Positions 1-7,784 of a DNA stretch of 64,000 bases are shown piece after piece. The stretch lies in NCBI GenBank assembly GCA_900553595.1, contig USEC01000004.1, positions 1-64,000 of the forward strand, written 5' to 3'. Source of the DNA: an uncultured Prevotella sp. Lineage in GTDB: Bacteria > Bacteroidota > Bacteroidia > Bacteroidales > Bacteroidaceae. A program made the translations under genes and the position numbers. Position 1 is the first letter of the stretch; every line of letters starts with the position of its first letter. The notes below the pieces were generated by a model, which was given only the letters and a program-made list of their open reading frames with translations, searched no databases and was not told the DNA's origin.

Positions 1-86
1 AGATGAAGCGCCGCAAGGACTATCGCAAGAAGAACGGTCACCGTGCACAGTTCACAGAGGTTTCAATCAAAGAAGTAATCGCTTAA
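1..86 (+). CDS. rplU: 50S ribosomal protein L21, C-terminal end (partial)
   Basis: Only the last 28 codons are in the window. They give a very basic tail ([20 protein letters not shown] and on to IKEVIA) ending in TAA at 84-86, which matches the usual L21 C-terminus. L21 binds 23S rRNA in the large subunit. It is followed after 19 bases by rpmA on the same strand, the standard rplU-rpmA ribosomal pair, and this context makes the call firm despite the short fragment. A GGAGG-like sequence (AGGAGGA) lies just before rpmA, one of the few clear Shine-Dalgarno-like sites in this window. Confidence 0.9.
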   Translation, partial: MKRRKDYRKKNGHRAQFTEVSIKEVIA

Positions 87-105
87 ATTTAGGAGGAACA
101 GGAAA

Positions 106-369
106 ATGGCACATAAAAAAGGTGTAGGTAGTTCGAAGAACGGACGTGAATCAGCTTCTCAGAGATTAGGCGTTAAGATTTGGGGCGGTCAGAAGTGCAT
201 CGCAGGCAACATCATCGTACGCCAGCGCGGTACAAAGCACAACCCAGGCTTGAATGTTGGTATTGGCAAAGACGACACTCTTTATGCGTTGGTTGACGGT
301 GTGGTAAACTTCCACAAGGGTCGCCGCGACAAGAGCACAGTATCAGTAATACCTGAAGCTGAGGCCTAA
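106..369 (+). CDS. rpmA: 50S ribosomal protein L27
   Basis: An 87-residue basic protein starting [20 protein letters not shown], the characteristic N-terminus of L27 that reaches the peptidyl transferase centre. The core [22 protein letters not shown] is typical of the family, and the length is normal. It has no cleavable N-terminal extension of the Firmicutes type; the mature-like AHKKG begins right after the initiator Met. The gene sits directly behind rplU, probably co-transcribed, and is preceded by an AGGAGGA sequence about 7 bases upstream of the ATG. A strong hairpin terminator follows at 401-443. Confidence 0.97.
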   Translation: MAHKKGVGSSKNGRESASQRLGVKIWGGQKCIAGNIIVRQRGTKHNPGLNVGIGKDDTLYALVDGVVNFHKGRRDKSTVSVIPEAEA

Positions 370-400
370 CAAAAACAAAACTCTATTCCAAACAAACAAT

Positions 401-443
401 AGCAATCCCAATTTTCGCTGAAAATTGGGATTGCTTCTTTTTT
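401..443 (+). terminator. Rho-independent terminator of rplU-rpmA
   Basis: A perfect 16-bp inverted repeat (AGCAATCCCAATTTTC, loop GCT, and its complement) is followed by TCTTTTTT. It lies 31 bases after the rpmA stop codon. Confidence 0.9.
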
Positions 444-487
444 ACATATACACTTGACCTCCGCCCCGACAATATTCCAACGCGCAT

Positions 488-518
488 AAAAAAAGGCTTC
501 ACGCTATTGCGCAAAGCC
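488..518 (-). terminator. Probable terminator of pheS
   Basis: Read on the minus strand, GGCTTTGCGC / GCGTGAAGCC forms a 10-bp stem with two G-T pairs around loop AATA, followed by seven T. It lies about 80 bases beyond the pheS stop codon. Confidence 0.75.
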
Positions 519-600
519 ATCTTTTCTGATTGGAATATTTGTATGTTTCAAAAACACAAACGGGTCGTTTTCATACCATAAGCGGTTACCGCAATACGGT

Positions 601-1638
601 TTATTCCGCCGATTCGAACTCTCTGAGGAAGCGGGTATCGTTCTCCGAGAACATTCTCAAGTCGGCAACTCTGTACTTCAGGTTTGTAATACGCTCTATT
701 CCGAGTCCGAAAGCATAGCCGGTATATACCGAACTGTCTATGCCGCAAGCCTCAAGCACATTGGGATCCACCATTCCGCAACCGAGAATCTCCACCCAGC
801 CGGTGTGTTTGCAGAAGCCGCAACCCTTTCCTCCACAGATATGGCACGAAATATCCATTTCGGCACTCGGCTCCGTAAAGGGGAAATAGCTTGGACGAAG
901 ACGTATCTTAGTATCCTCTCCGAAGAGTTCCCGTGCGAAAGTGAGCAGCACCTGCTTCAAGTCCGTAAACGAAACATTCTTGTCCACATAGAGTCCTTCA
1001 AGCTGATGGAAGAAGCAATGCGCACGCGCCGAGATAGCCTCATTGCGGAAAACGCGGCCAGGGCAAATCACACGAATAGGCGGCTGCTGGTGCTCCATGA
1101 TACGGCTTTGGTCGTTTGAGGTGTGCGAACGGAGCAGAATGTTCTTCGTAACATCATTAGGATTCTGTTCAACAAAGAACGTATCCTGCATGTCACGAGC
1201 CGGATGGTCGGGCGCGAAATTCAACTTTGTGAAGACATGCAAGTCATCGTCAATTTCCGGGCCGGCCGCCAGCGTGAAGCCCATACGCTGGAAAATATCA
1301 ATAATCTGATTTCTCACAATCGAAAGCGGATGGCGCGTACCAAGACGTATCGGATATGCCGAGCGTGTGAGGTCGATGTCGTCGCCACTCTCTTCTGCCT
1401 CTGCATTCTGCTCTTTAAGCTCGTTTATCTTCTGCAAAGCCAATTGCTTCAGTTCGTTAATCTTCATTCCGACTGCTTTCTTCTGGTATGCCGGAACATT
1501 TCTGAAGTCAGCCATCAAAGTTGTAATCTCACCCTTCTTGCTGAGATATTTCAGTCGCAATTGCTCAATCTCTTCAGCGGTTGTTGCCTGAAGATTGTTC
1601 ACTTCTTCAAGAAGCTGGTCTATTTTGTCTAAAATCAT
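601..1638 (-). CDS. pheS: Phenylalanine--tRNA ligase alpha subunit
   Basis: A 345-residue class II aminoacyl-tRNA synthetase alpha chain that charges tRNA-Phe as an alpha2-beta2 enzyme; the beta chain gene is not in this window. The N-terminal ~85 residues form the tRNA-binding helical arm (MILDKIDQLLEEVNNLQ). The catalytic core shows motif 2 (RNEAISARAHCFFHQLEG) and motif 3 (GYAFGLGIERI, about residue 307). A CHICGGKGCGFC cysteine cluster lies between them, as in many bacterial PheS. The reading frame is open a further 24 codons upstream, but the ATG at 1636-1638 gives the canonical N-terminus and is preferred. It is monocistronic between a promoter near 1739 and a terminator near 488-518. 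Confidence 0.96.
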   Translation of the reverse strand: MILDKIDQLLEEVNNLQATTAEEIEQLRLKYLSKKGEITTLMADFRNVPAYQKKAVGMKINELKQLALQKINELKEQNAEAEESGDDIDLTRSAYPIRLGTRHPLSIVRNQIIDIFQRMGFTLAAGPEIDDDLHVFTKLNFAPDHPARDMQDTFFVEQNPNDVTKNILLRSHTSNDQSRIMEHQQPPIRVICPGRVFRNEAISARAHCFFHQLEGLYVDKNVSFTDLKQVLLTFARELFGEDTKIRLRPSYFPFTEPSAEMDISCHICGGKGCGFCKHTGWVEILGCGMVDPNVLEACGIDSSVYTGYAFGLGIERITNLKYRVADLRMFSENDTRFLREFESAE

Positions 1639-1738
1639 ACTATTGAAATAATTAAATCTTTGCAAGAACACTCCCATACAAATGGCACACGGCAACGCAC
1701 ATGCACACAATGGAAACAGGACTCACATAAAATCAATG

Positions 1739-1746
1739 CAAAGGTA
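1739..1746 (-). promoter_or_regulatory. -7 box, putative pheS promoter
   Basis: The minus strand reads TACCTTTG, matching the Bacteroidetes -7 consensus TAnnTTTG. The -33 element is weak. It predicts a leader of about 90 nt before the pheS ATG. Confidence 0.6.
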
Positions 1747-1789
1747 ATATTTTTTAGTCTAATAAAGAAGTTTATCGAAAATAAAGTTG

Positions 1790-1797
1790 TAATTTTG
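1790..1797 (+). promoter_or_regulatory. -7 box, putative promoter of the 1962 lipoprotein-murB unit
   Basis: TAATTTTG followed by C matches the Bacteroidetes -7 consensus. It diverges from the pheS -7 box 44 bases away and predicts a leader of about 155 nt. Confidence 0.55.
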
Positions 1798-1961
1798 CGG
1801 TGAAATCAGAGCGGGCATTTGGCAATGGAAATGCACTTCCTTTCCGTGCGAGCAAAGATTGTAACAAATCGGATAAAAAAACAAGAAATCTTACACCGGA
1901 TGCTATAACATCACAAAACCAGCAAAATTTCTGAAGAACATATAAAGTCGAATATTATAAT

Positions 1962-2810
1962 ATGAGAAAGATAGCATTCTTCATTGTGTTCACAATTATT
2001 ATTGGCGCAATAAGTTTTTCCTCAACAGGCTGCACAGAGAAAAAGACTTCAGCTAACGATTCGGACAGCGTAAGCATAGTGAAGCCTGCAGCCACAACCG
2101 ACACCATCGACCAGATAATCGCGGAGACTCCTGTCCCCAAGGCCGCTGATGAATTGTTTGACGATTTCATTTTCAACTTCGCAGCAAACCGCAAACTCCA
2201 GATGAAGAGAATAACCTTCCCTTTGCCAGTAACCACCAGAGGGAACACTTCATACATCACTGCGAAGAGATGGAAAATGGAACATTTCTTCATGCACCAG
2301 GAGTTCTACACACTCATCTTTGACAACATGAAGCAAATGAACGTTGTAAAAGACACCACTATCGACAATGCCATTGTCGAGAAGATAAACTTGCAGCGGA
2401 ACAGCATAAAGCAATATATTTTCAAGCGAATCGACGGTCAATGGATGATGACGGGCATCGTAAACGGCGGCATAAGCAAAAGCAAGAACGCATCGTTCCT
2501 GCGGTTCTACCACCACTTCGCCAACGACAGCATATTCCAGGTGAACAGCATCAACGATCCGCTTGACTTCACGGGTCCAAGTCCCGACGACGACTTCAGC
2601 GACATGACCGGCATTCTGTCGCCGGAACAATGGCCGTCGTTTGCTCCTGAGCTACCCAAAGACATGATTTACAACATAATCTACGGAAACTCATATACCG
2701 AGAGCAGCAAAAAGATTTTTGTCATCCGCGGCATCGCAAACGGACTGGAAACGGAATTGACATTCCAAAAGAAAAGCGGGAAATGGAAATTAACGAAAAT
2801 CATAATGTAA
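1962..2810 (+). CDS. Lipoprotein of unknown function, resembling DUF4348
   Basis: A 282-residue protein with a lipoprotein signal: basic N-terminus, hydrophobic stretch about residues 4-20, and a lipobox ending at Cys24 (SSTGC). A Ser/Thr/Asp-rich linker follows, then a globular domain from about residue 60 (DELFDDFIFNFAANRKLQ). I recall this as like DUF4348 of Bacteroidales lipoproteins, but cannot confirm it by search. It is expected to sit in the periplasm anchored to a membrane. Its TAA stop overlaps the murB ATG by one base (TAATG), so the two are translationally coupled and possibly linked to envelope synthesis. No catalytic motif is recognisable. Confidence 0.8.
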   Translation: MRKIAFFIVFTIIIGAISFSSTGCTEKKTSANDSDSVSIVKPAATTDTIDQIIAETPVPKAADELFDDFIFNFAANRKLQMKRITFPLPVTTRGNTSYITAKRWKMEHFFMHQEFYTLIFDNMKQMNVVKDTTIDNAIVEKINLQRNSIKQYIFKRIDGQWMMTGIVNGGISKSKNASFLRFYHHFANDSIFQVNSINDPLDFTGPSPDDDFSDMTGILSPEQWPSFAPELPKDMIYNIIYGNSYTESSKKIFVIRGIANGLETELTFQKKSGKWKLTKIIM

Positions 2811-3829
2811 TGAGAGAACTGTCAAATTATAATCTTTTGCCAAACAACACTTTTGGCATAGAAGCCAGATGCAAACGGTTTCTTGAATACTCGTCGGTTG
2901 CCGATGCACAGAAGGTGGCACAGCTGTTAAACGCCAGCGACGACCCACTGCTAATAATCGGCGGAGGCAGCAATCTCTTGCTGACAAAAGATTTCCAAGG
3001 GACTGTAGTCCATTCCACAATCTCCGGTTATGAGACAGAAACTGAAGCCGTAAGCGGCGATATCCTCATGCGCTGCGGGGCGGGAATGACATGGGATGAC
3101 GTTGTGGATATATGCGTAGAGAACGGTTGGCACGGTGCAGAGAACCTGTCGCTCATTCCCGGAGAAGTTGGCGCAAGTGCCATACAGAACATCGGAGCAT
3201 ACGGAGCAGAAGCAAAAGATATAATAGAAAAGGTGGAAGCCGTATGTATTGAGACAGGAGAACCGGTAGAGCTTTCAAAAGCCGACTGCCAATACGCATA
3301 TCGCGACAGCAGATTCAAGAATGATTGGAAAAACAAGTTTCTTATAACTTATGTCACATACCGTCTCTCCAAGGCATTCAATCCCGACCTTGACTACGGA
3401 AACATACGCAACTCATTAAACGCAAAAGGCATTGATATGCCGACAGCAAGTCAGTTGCGACAAACGATAATAGAAATAAGAAGAGCCAAGCTCCCCGACC
3501 CGGAGGTATTAGGCAATGCAGGAAGTTTCTTCAAGAACCCGATAGTGACGCACGACATCTTTGAGAAACTCCTGACAAAATACGAAAACATCCCACATTA
3601 TATAATAGACGAGTCGCACATAAAGATTCCTGCAGGATGGATGATAGAGCAATGCGGATGGAAAGGCCGCAACCTCGGACATGCCGGTGTTCATAAAAAC
3701 CAGGCACTCGTACTTGTAAACAACGGAGGGGCTACCGGCAAGGAAATCCTTGAACTGTGCAACCGAATCATTGCCGATGTAAAGAATAGATTCGGAATTG
3801 AAATACATCCGGAAGTAAACATAATATAA
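2810..3829 (+). CDS. murB: UDP-N-acetylenolpyruvoylglucosamine reductase
   Basis: MurB reduces UDP-GlcNAc-enolpyruvate to UDP-MurNAc with NADPH and FAD, the second committed step of peptidoglycan precursor synthesis in the cytoplasm. The 339-residue product has the FAD-binding segment PLLIIGGGSNLLLTKDF (about residues 44-60), IPGEVGASAIQNIGAYGAE, the catalytic serine region GNAGSFFKNP, and a C-terminal HPEV glutamate. The ATG at 2810 overlaps the stop of the preceding lipoprotein gene; an in-frame ATG at 2783 would add nine residues inside that gene and is less likely. The length fits the type I family. Confidence 0.95.
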   Translation: MRELSNYNLLPNNTFGIEARCKRFLEYSSVADAQKVAQLLNASDDPLLIIGGGSNLLLTKDFQGTVVHSTISGYETETEAVSGDILMRCGAGMTWDDVVDICVENGWHGAENLSLIPGEVGASAIQNIGAYGAEAKDIIEKVEAVCIETGEPVELSKADCQYAYRDSRFKNDWKNKFLITYVTYRLSKAFNPDLDYGNIRNSLNAKGIDMPTASQLRQTIIEIRRAKLPDPEVLGNAGSFFKNPIVTHDIFEKLLTKYENIPHYIIDESHIKIPAGWMIEQCGWKGRNLGHAGVHKNQALVLVNNGGATGKEILELCNRIIADVKNRFGIEIHPEVNII

Positions 3830-3858
3830 CGGAAGTCACAGAAGTTGAATAAAATAAT

Positions 3859-4671
3859 ATGGAGAGTGTAACGACAGGCGACAACAAGTCTAACAAATTC
3901 CCCACCCTACGCGTAACCCTTTTAGGTACCGGCACTTCGGGTGGCGTCCCTTCATTGGGATGCGATTGCGCCGTTTGCCGCAGCGAAGACCCTCACGACA
4001 AACGCCTACGTTGCGTTGCATTGGTTGAAACGGACTCAACCCGTGTGCTCATAGACTGCGGTCCAGACATCCGACAGCAGCTCATGCCACTCCCTTTCGC
4101 CCCGATTGACGGAGTCCTGCTGACACATCTGCATTACGACCATGTAGGCGGAATTGACGATTTACGCCCCTTTGCCCAATTCGGCAAAATCAAAATATAT
4201 GCCGATGAAAAAACCGGGCAACGCATACACGACATCATGCCTTATTGCTTCGGTACACATCTCTACCCCGGCGCACCACCACTTGAACTCCACAAACTCG
4301 AAAAACACAATACTTTCAACATCGGCGATATGGAAATAACGCCAATAGAAGTAATGCACGGCAAGATGCCAATCCTCGGATTCAGAATCGGTAGCCTTGC
4401 ATACATAACCGACATGAAAACCATAGATCCTGCCGAAATGGACTATCTGAAAGGAGTTCGTGTCTTGGTTGTAAATGCCCTGCGATTTGAAAAGGAACAC
4501 CATTCACATCAGCTGGTGCATGAAGCAATAGACTTTTCACAAAAAATAGGTGCCGAAAAGACTTACCTCATACACATGACACACCAAATTGGTCTGCACA
4601 AGGAGATTTCAAAAAAGTTACCTCACAATGTGGAATTTGCCTACGATGGGCTGAGTTTTACCGTGAAATAG
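3859..4671 (+). CDS. MBL-fold metal-dependent hydrolase (PhnP-like)
   Basis: A 270-residue metallo-beta-lactamase-fold protein. It opens with RVTLLGTGTSGGVPSLGC, has the metal-binding motif HLHYDHVGG (about residues 90-96), and further His residues at MHGKMP and near the C-terminus (HMTHQIG). The pattern of Cys (CDCAVC) after GTGTSGGVPSLG is shared with PhnP-type phosphodiesterases acting on cyclic phosphate substrates. The true substrate is unknown: no phn genes lie nearby. The gene follows murB by 29 bases on the same strand and may be in the same unit. Start chosen at the first ATG; alignment to the family begins near residue 16. Confidence 0.88.
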   Translation: MESVTTGDNKSNKFPTLRVTLLGTGTSGGVPSLGCDCAVCRSEDPHDKRLRCVALVETDSTRVLIDCGPDIRQQLMPLPFAPIDGVLLTHLHYDHVGGIDDLRPFAQFGKIKIYADEKTGQRIHDIMPYCFGTHLYPGAPPLELHKLEKHNTFNIGDMEITPIEVMHGKMPILGFRIGSLAYITDMKTIDPAEMDYLKGVRVLVVNALRFEKEHHSHQLVHEAIDFSQKIGAEKTYLIHMTHQIGLHKEISKKLPHNVEFAYDGLSFTVK

Positions 4672-4720
4672 TCCGTTCACACAAAAACAGCCATTAAAAG
4701 TAAGATTTCAACGCATATAT

Positions 4721-4751
4721 TTTGTCATTACACAAAAAATGCGTACCTTTG
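4721..4751 (+). promoter_or_regulatory. Bacteroidetes-type promoter of tRNA-Arg
   Basis: TTTG at 4721-4724, a 19-base spacer, then TACCTTTG at 4744-4751. Both boxes match the consensus, and the tRNA begins 33 bases after the -7 box. Confidence 0.85.
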
Positions 4752-4784
4752 CACACGCAAATCAGAAATGACTTACATAGCGAT

Positions 4785-4858
4785 GGCTCCGTAGCTCAAC
4801 TGAATAGAGCATCTGACTACGGATCAGAAGGTTGCAGGTTTGAATCCTGCCGGAGTCA
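4785..4858 (+). tRNA. tRNA-Arg (anticodon ACG)
   Basis: A 74-nt cloverleaf. The acceptor stem GGCTCCG pairs with CGGAGTC with one G-T pair. The D arm is GCTC..GAGC, the anticodon stem TCTGA/TCAGA encloses loop CTACGGA with anticodon ACG, and the T arm carries GGTTTGAATCC. The CCA end is not encoded. A34 is expected to become inosine, so it reads CGU, CGC and CGA. The gene stands alone, followed by a terminator at 4868-4910. Confidence 0.95.
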
Positions 4859-4867
4859 CACAAGAAT

Positions 4868-4910
4868 AAATAGGAAGGAACAAAACTGTTTTCTTCCTAT
4901 TTTTGTTTTT
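4868..4910 (+). terminator. Terminator of tRNA-Arg
   Basis: AAATAGGAAG and CTTCCTATTT form a 10-bp stem around a 15-nt loop, followed by TTGTTTTT. It starts 10 bases after the tRNA. Confidence 0.85.
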
Positions 4911-5203
4911 ATAAATGAAACTTATACATACCCGAAAGTTATAAGATTCGGGTCAGCATTTCAATTTATCAAAAAAATATCCATTGTCACCAACCGGGAA
5001 AATCCGCTGACCCCCCAAAAACAGAAAAACGATTCTTTTGAATAGACGCTTATCCGTCATGAATTTACATATTTTTTTGGTTGACATAATTTCTGTTAAA
5101 ATCGGGATCTACCCCATTTTGGTTGTCAAAAAGGTGTCAAATACCGCCACTCATACCCATAAAATCCCTTGAAAAACGGTCTTTTTGATAATCCATAAAA
5201 CGC
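4911..5203. other. Non-coding stretch between tRNA-Arg and the tRNA-Thr/Gly pair
   Basis: No convincing gene. It contains a small hairpin (CCCGAA at 4931-4936 with TTCGGG at 4947-4952) and a weak inverted repeat (GGGTCAGC at 4950-4957 with GCTGACCC at 5006-5013). I searched by eye for a copy of the tRNA-Arg 3' end that would mark an integration site and found none. Confidence 0.6.
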
Positions 5204-5231
5204 AAAAAGTGGCTCTAAGACGAACCACTTT
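5204..5231 (-). terminator. Terminator of the tRNA-Thr/tRNA-Gly unit
   Basis: On the minus strand AAAGTGG and CCACTTT form a 7-bp stem with a 12-nt loop, followed by a T-rich tail. It lies 40 bases beyond tRNA-Gly. Confidence 0.65.
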
Positions 5232-5270
5232 CCATCATATATTATTCATTTTCAAATACTTATCCACTTG

Positions 5271-5343
5271 AGCGGTAAACGGGGCTTGAACCCGCGACCC
5301 CCAGCTTGGGAAGCTAGTGCTCTACCAACTGAGCTATTACCGC
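5271..5343 (-). tRNA. tRNA-Gly (anticodon CCC)
   Basis: A 73-nt cloverleaf on the minus strand. The acceptor GCGGTAA pairs with TTACCGC, the D arm is GCTCAGTTGGTAGAGC, the anticodon stem CTAGC/GCTGG encloses loop TTCCCAA with anticodon CCC, and the T arm carries GGTTCAAGCC. The discriminator is T and CCA is not encoded. It is the second gene of a two-tRNA unit behind tRNA-Thr, separated by 20 bases. Confidence 0.95.
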
Positions 5344-5363
5344 AACTCGACAAATAAAAAGAG

Positions 5364-5436
<73 letters not shown>

Positions 5437-5461
5437 ATTCCCTATTTGTCTAATGCGGTTG

Positions 5462-5493
5462 CAAAGGTATTTATTTTTTTTTGATATTGCAAA
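5462..5493 (-). promoter_or_regulatory. Bacteroidetes-type promoter of tRNA-Thr/tRNA-Gly
   Basis: On the minus strand TTTG (5490-5493), a 20-base spacer and TACCTTTG (5462-5469). The tRNA starts 25 bases after the -7 box. Confidence 0.85.
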
Positions 5494-5847
5494 TATTTAA
5501 ATACGTTTTTAGCCTTACAACGCAATTAGATTGCATATAGAACAATCATTCATGAGTTTTTCATCTGCATGAAGAACGTATTCTGTTGGATATTGAAAGA
5601 AATACTACACGATTTAGGCAACGGATGGACTATCGGTTATGCCTTGTTTCCATAAAAACAGACAGAAAAGCGGAAACATCTGCTGTCCCTTTGCATTGCA
5701 ACAATAAATACGGCTGATACATTTCTGCAAAAAGCATCAATGTATCAGCCGATGTATCAGGCACTATTTTTACTTGGCAACAGGTGCTGCTTCAGCATGG
5801 TAACAGTGCTTACGGGTCTTGAAAATGCAACGCCTAAGAAGCCGTCA
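5494..5847. other. Non-coding stretch between the tRNA unit and galE
   Basis: About 350 bases without a credible gene. A perfect 11-bp inverted repeat, CGGCTGATACA at 5711-5721 and its complement at 5741-5751, encloses a 19-nt loop. A further GATGTATCAG follows at 5751-5760. It lies downstream of galE, so it may be a galE 3' structure, but no T-run accompanies it. Confidence 0.55.
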
Positions 5848-6885
5848 TTACATGATTCCGTCTTCACGGAGCTTCAACTGCCACTTCCATGCCGACTTCA
5901 AGACGTCCTCAAGCGGAGTGTCTGCCTTCCATCCAAGCATTTTATTAGCCTTATCTACATTGCCCCAAACCTTTTCTATATCGCCTTCACGACGCGGAGC
6001 GAACTGCCAGTTCACCTTGACTCCCGTCGCACGCTCAAAGCCTTCCACAACTTCGAGAGTGGAAACTCCTGTGCCAGTACCGATATTGAAGTATTCTATG
6101 GGTTCTGTTTCCTTGTCGAGCACGCGAGCCATGGCAGCCACATGAGCCTTTGCCAAATCCACTACATATATGTAGTCGCGGATACAGGTGCCGTCGGGAG
6201 TGTTGTAGTCGTTGCCGAAAATCTTCAGTTCCTTGCGCACACCGATGGCAGTCTGGGTAACAAAAGGAATCAAGTTCATCGGCACTCCGTTCGGCAATTC
6301 ACCGATGAGTGCAGATGGATGTGCACCGATAGGATTGAAATAGCGCAGAACAATTGACTTGATGCTTGCGCCGCTATGGATAAAGTCGCGTATTATCTCT
6401 TCGTTCACCTGCTTTGTATTGCCATAGGGAGAGAGAGCCGGCTGAATGGGGGCATTCTCTGTCACTGGCAGATTCTCAGGTGTAGGCTGTCCGTAAACGG
6501 TGCAGCTCGAAGAGAAGATGATGCCCTTAACATTGTATTTAGGCATGAGTTCAAGCAGATTTACAAGTGATACGATATTGTTGCGGTAGTAAAGCAGCGG
6601 CTTCTGTACGCTTTCACCTACAGCCTTTGATGCGGCAAAATGTATGATTCCCTCAATATCAGGATATTTTGCGAACACTTTCTCTGTTGCATCAAAGTCG
6701 CGAAGATCGACATTCTCGAATGCCGGACGAATGCCTGTTATCTTTTCAATACCGTCGAGCACCTCCACCTTTGAATTGGAGAGGTTGTCGATGATTACCA
6801 CGTTGTAGCCTGCCTGTTGCAGTTCCACTGTTGTGTGCGAACCGATAAATCCGGTACCACCGGTCACTAAAATTGTTTGTTTCAT
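5848..6885 (-). CDS. galE: UDP-glucose 4-epimerase
   Basis: GalE interconverts UDP-glucose and UDP-galactose with bound NAD, feeding galactose use and surface glycan synthesis. The 345-residue protein has the Rossmann glycine motif GGTGFIGSH near the N-terminus, DLRD, FAASKAVGES, the active-site serine region FSSSCTVYG, and the catalytic YxxxK (SPYGNTKQ). The start at 6885 (MKQTILVTGG) is canonical; the frame stays open 34 more codons upstream with no homology. A consensus promoter lies about 230 bases upstream, giving a long leader. It stands alone, diverging from the gene at 7290. Confidence 0.96.
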   Translation of the reverse strand: MKQTILVTGGTGFIGSHTTVELQQAGYNVVIIDNLSNSKVEVLDGIEKITGIRPAFENVDLRDFDATEKVFAKYPDIEGIIHFAASKAVGESVQKPLLYYRNNIVSLVNLLELMPKYNVKGIIFSSSCTVYGQPTPENLPVTENAPIQPALSPYGNTKQVNEEIIRDFIHSGASIKSIVLRYFNPIGAHPSALIGELPNGVPMNLIPFVTQTAIGVRKELKIFGNDYNTPDGTCIRDYIYVVDLAKAHVAAMARVLDKETEPIEYFNIGTGTGVSTLEVVEGFERATGVKVNWQFAPRREGDIEKVWGNVDKANKMLGWKADTPLEDVLKSAWKWQLKLREDGIM

Positions 6886-7115
6886 ATTAAGTATTGTTAT
6901 TAAATCAAAGTCTCGAATGTGTCTGCGACATACTTTTAGTAAACAGGTAACGAGCGACGAGACAGATTCGTGCCTTTTGTCAAACAAATCCTGAGACTGA
7001 CAATCTCATTGTCTGCCTGTCCGCCCGTGAACTGACAGCAAGCAGGAAACCTGCCAAGCTTAAGTTGCTAATGTCAAAACAACCGATACGGATGTTCCGT
7101 GCCGTCAGCGCATTG
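6886..7115 (-). other. Long galE leader region
   Basis: No gene. On the minus strand it holds several short complementary segments, such as GGCAGGTTTCCTGC and GACAATGAGATTGTC, that could fold. I recognise no known riboswitch. Confidence 0.45.
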
Positions 7116-7146
7116 CAAAATTAACATTATAATTCCTAATGGCAAA
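7116..7146 (-). promoter_or_regulatory. Consensus promoter of galE with long leader
   Basis: On the minus strand TTTG (7143-7146), a 19-base spacer and TAATTTTG (7116-7123). No other good promoter lies closer to galE, so the transcript would carry a leader of roughly 220 nt. Confidence 0.75.
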
Positions 7147-7176
7147 CAAAAACCATACATTTTTCATCATTTCGCA

Positions 7177-7206
7177 TTGCCCTGTTAGATAAATATGTTA
7201 TATTTG
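7177..7206 (+). promoter_or_regulatory. Putative promoter of the 7290 gene
   Basis: TTG at 7177-7179, about 19 bases, then TATATTTG at 7199-7206, followed by CA. It is divergent from and close to the galE promoter, with the -33 regions about 30 bases apart. Confidence 0.65.
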
Positions 7207-7289
7207 CAGGACATAAGTTGCACACGGCAGTCCGGAACAGCCTCCATTGCCGCTGCCAGCAATCAAAATATCTTAAAGTAATACTAATT

Positions 7290-7739
7290 ATGACAAAGCC
7301 TTCTGAACAAACAATCCAGCAAATTGAGCGGTTCGTTAAAAAAATCGCCCAGAAATTCCCATTGCAAGACGATTCCACACCTATAACAGACATACACATA
7401 AGAGTGGTGCAGGAAAGTGGCGAGATGTTGGCGTTCGATGACGATGAGAATGAAATAACACGCTGCGTAGTAGAAGAATGGATTGGCAACACCGACGAGA
7501 ACTTCTATGAAAGCGTGAACGAAACTTTGGCTTCCACATTCAAAGCTTTCTCCTCCGTTCTTGACAATATGGGAATATTAAAACCATACAGCTTTGTCCT
7601 TGAAAACGAAGATAAAGAAAGCATTACGGAACTATACATTGCCGACGACGACACCGTAATCATCGGCAGCGAACTGATGAAGGACCTTGACAGCGACCTC
7701 AACAAGTTCCTTGAGCACCTGCTTGGTGAAGAAGCCTGA
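7290..7739 (+). CDS. Acidic protein of unknown function
   Basis: A 149-residue, strongly acidic cytoplasmic protein with no signal peptide and no membrane segment. The N-terminus (MTKPSEQTIQQIERFVKKIAQKF) looks helical, followed by alternating strand-like and helical stretches and a helical C-terminus (MKDLDSDLNKFLEHLL). I do not recognise the family. The ATG at 7290 is preferred over the longest frame from 7218, because the upstream 24 codons lie over the promoter and leader. It is followed after 45 bases by the GH20 gene on the same strand, so they may share a transcript, but the functional link is unclear. Confidence 0.8.
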   Translation: MTKPSEQTIQQIERFVKKIAQKFPLQDDSTPITDIHIRVVQESGEMLAFDDDENEITRCVVEEWIGNTDENFYESVNETLASTFKAFSSVLDNMGILKPYSFVLENEDKESITELYIADDDTVIIGSELMKDLDSDLNKFLEHLLGEEA

Positions 7740-7784
7740 TGCCGTCACTCCACGAAAAGCATAATAATCAAAACAAGATAAAAG

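Larger units (their letters stand above)
1639..1961. other. Intergenic region between pheS and the 1962 lipoprotein gene
   Basis: 323 bases without a credible gene. It carries the two divergent -7 boxes annotated separately (pheS on the minus strand, the lipoprotein-murB unit on the plus strand). Nothing else is evident beyond AT-rich leader sequence. Confidence 0.7.

Noticed and set aside
4785..5203. tRNA-Arg as an integration site for a mobile element
   Set aside because: No integrase and no repeated tRNA 3' end were found downstream; the gap is only non-coding sequence.
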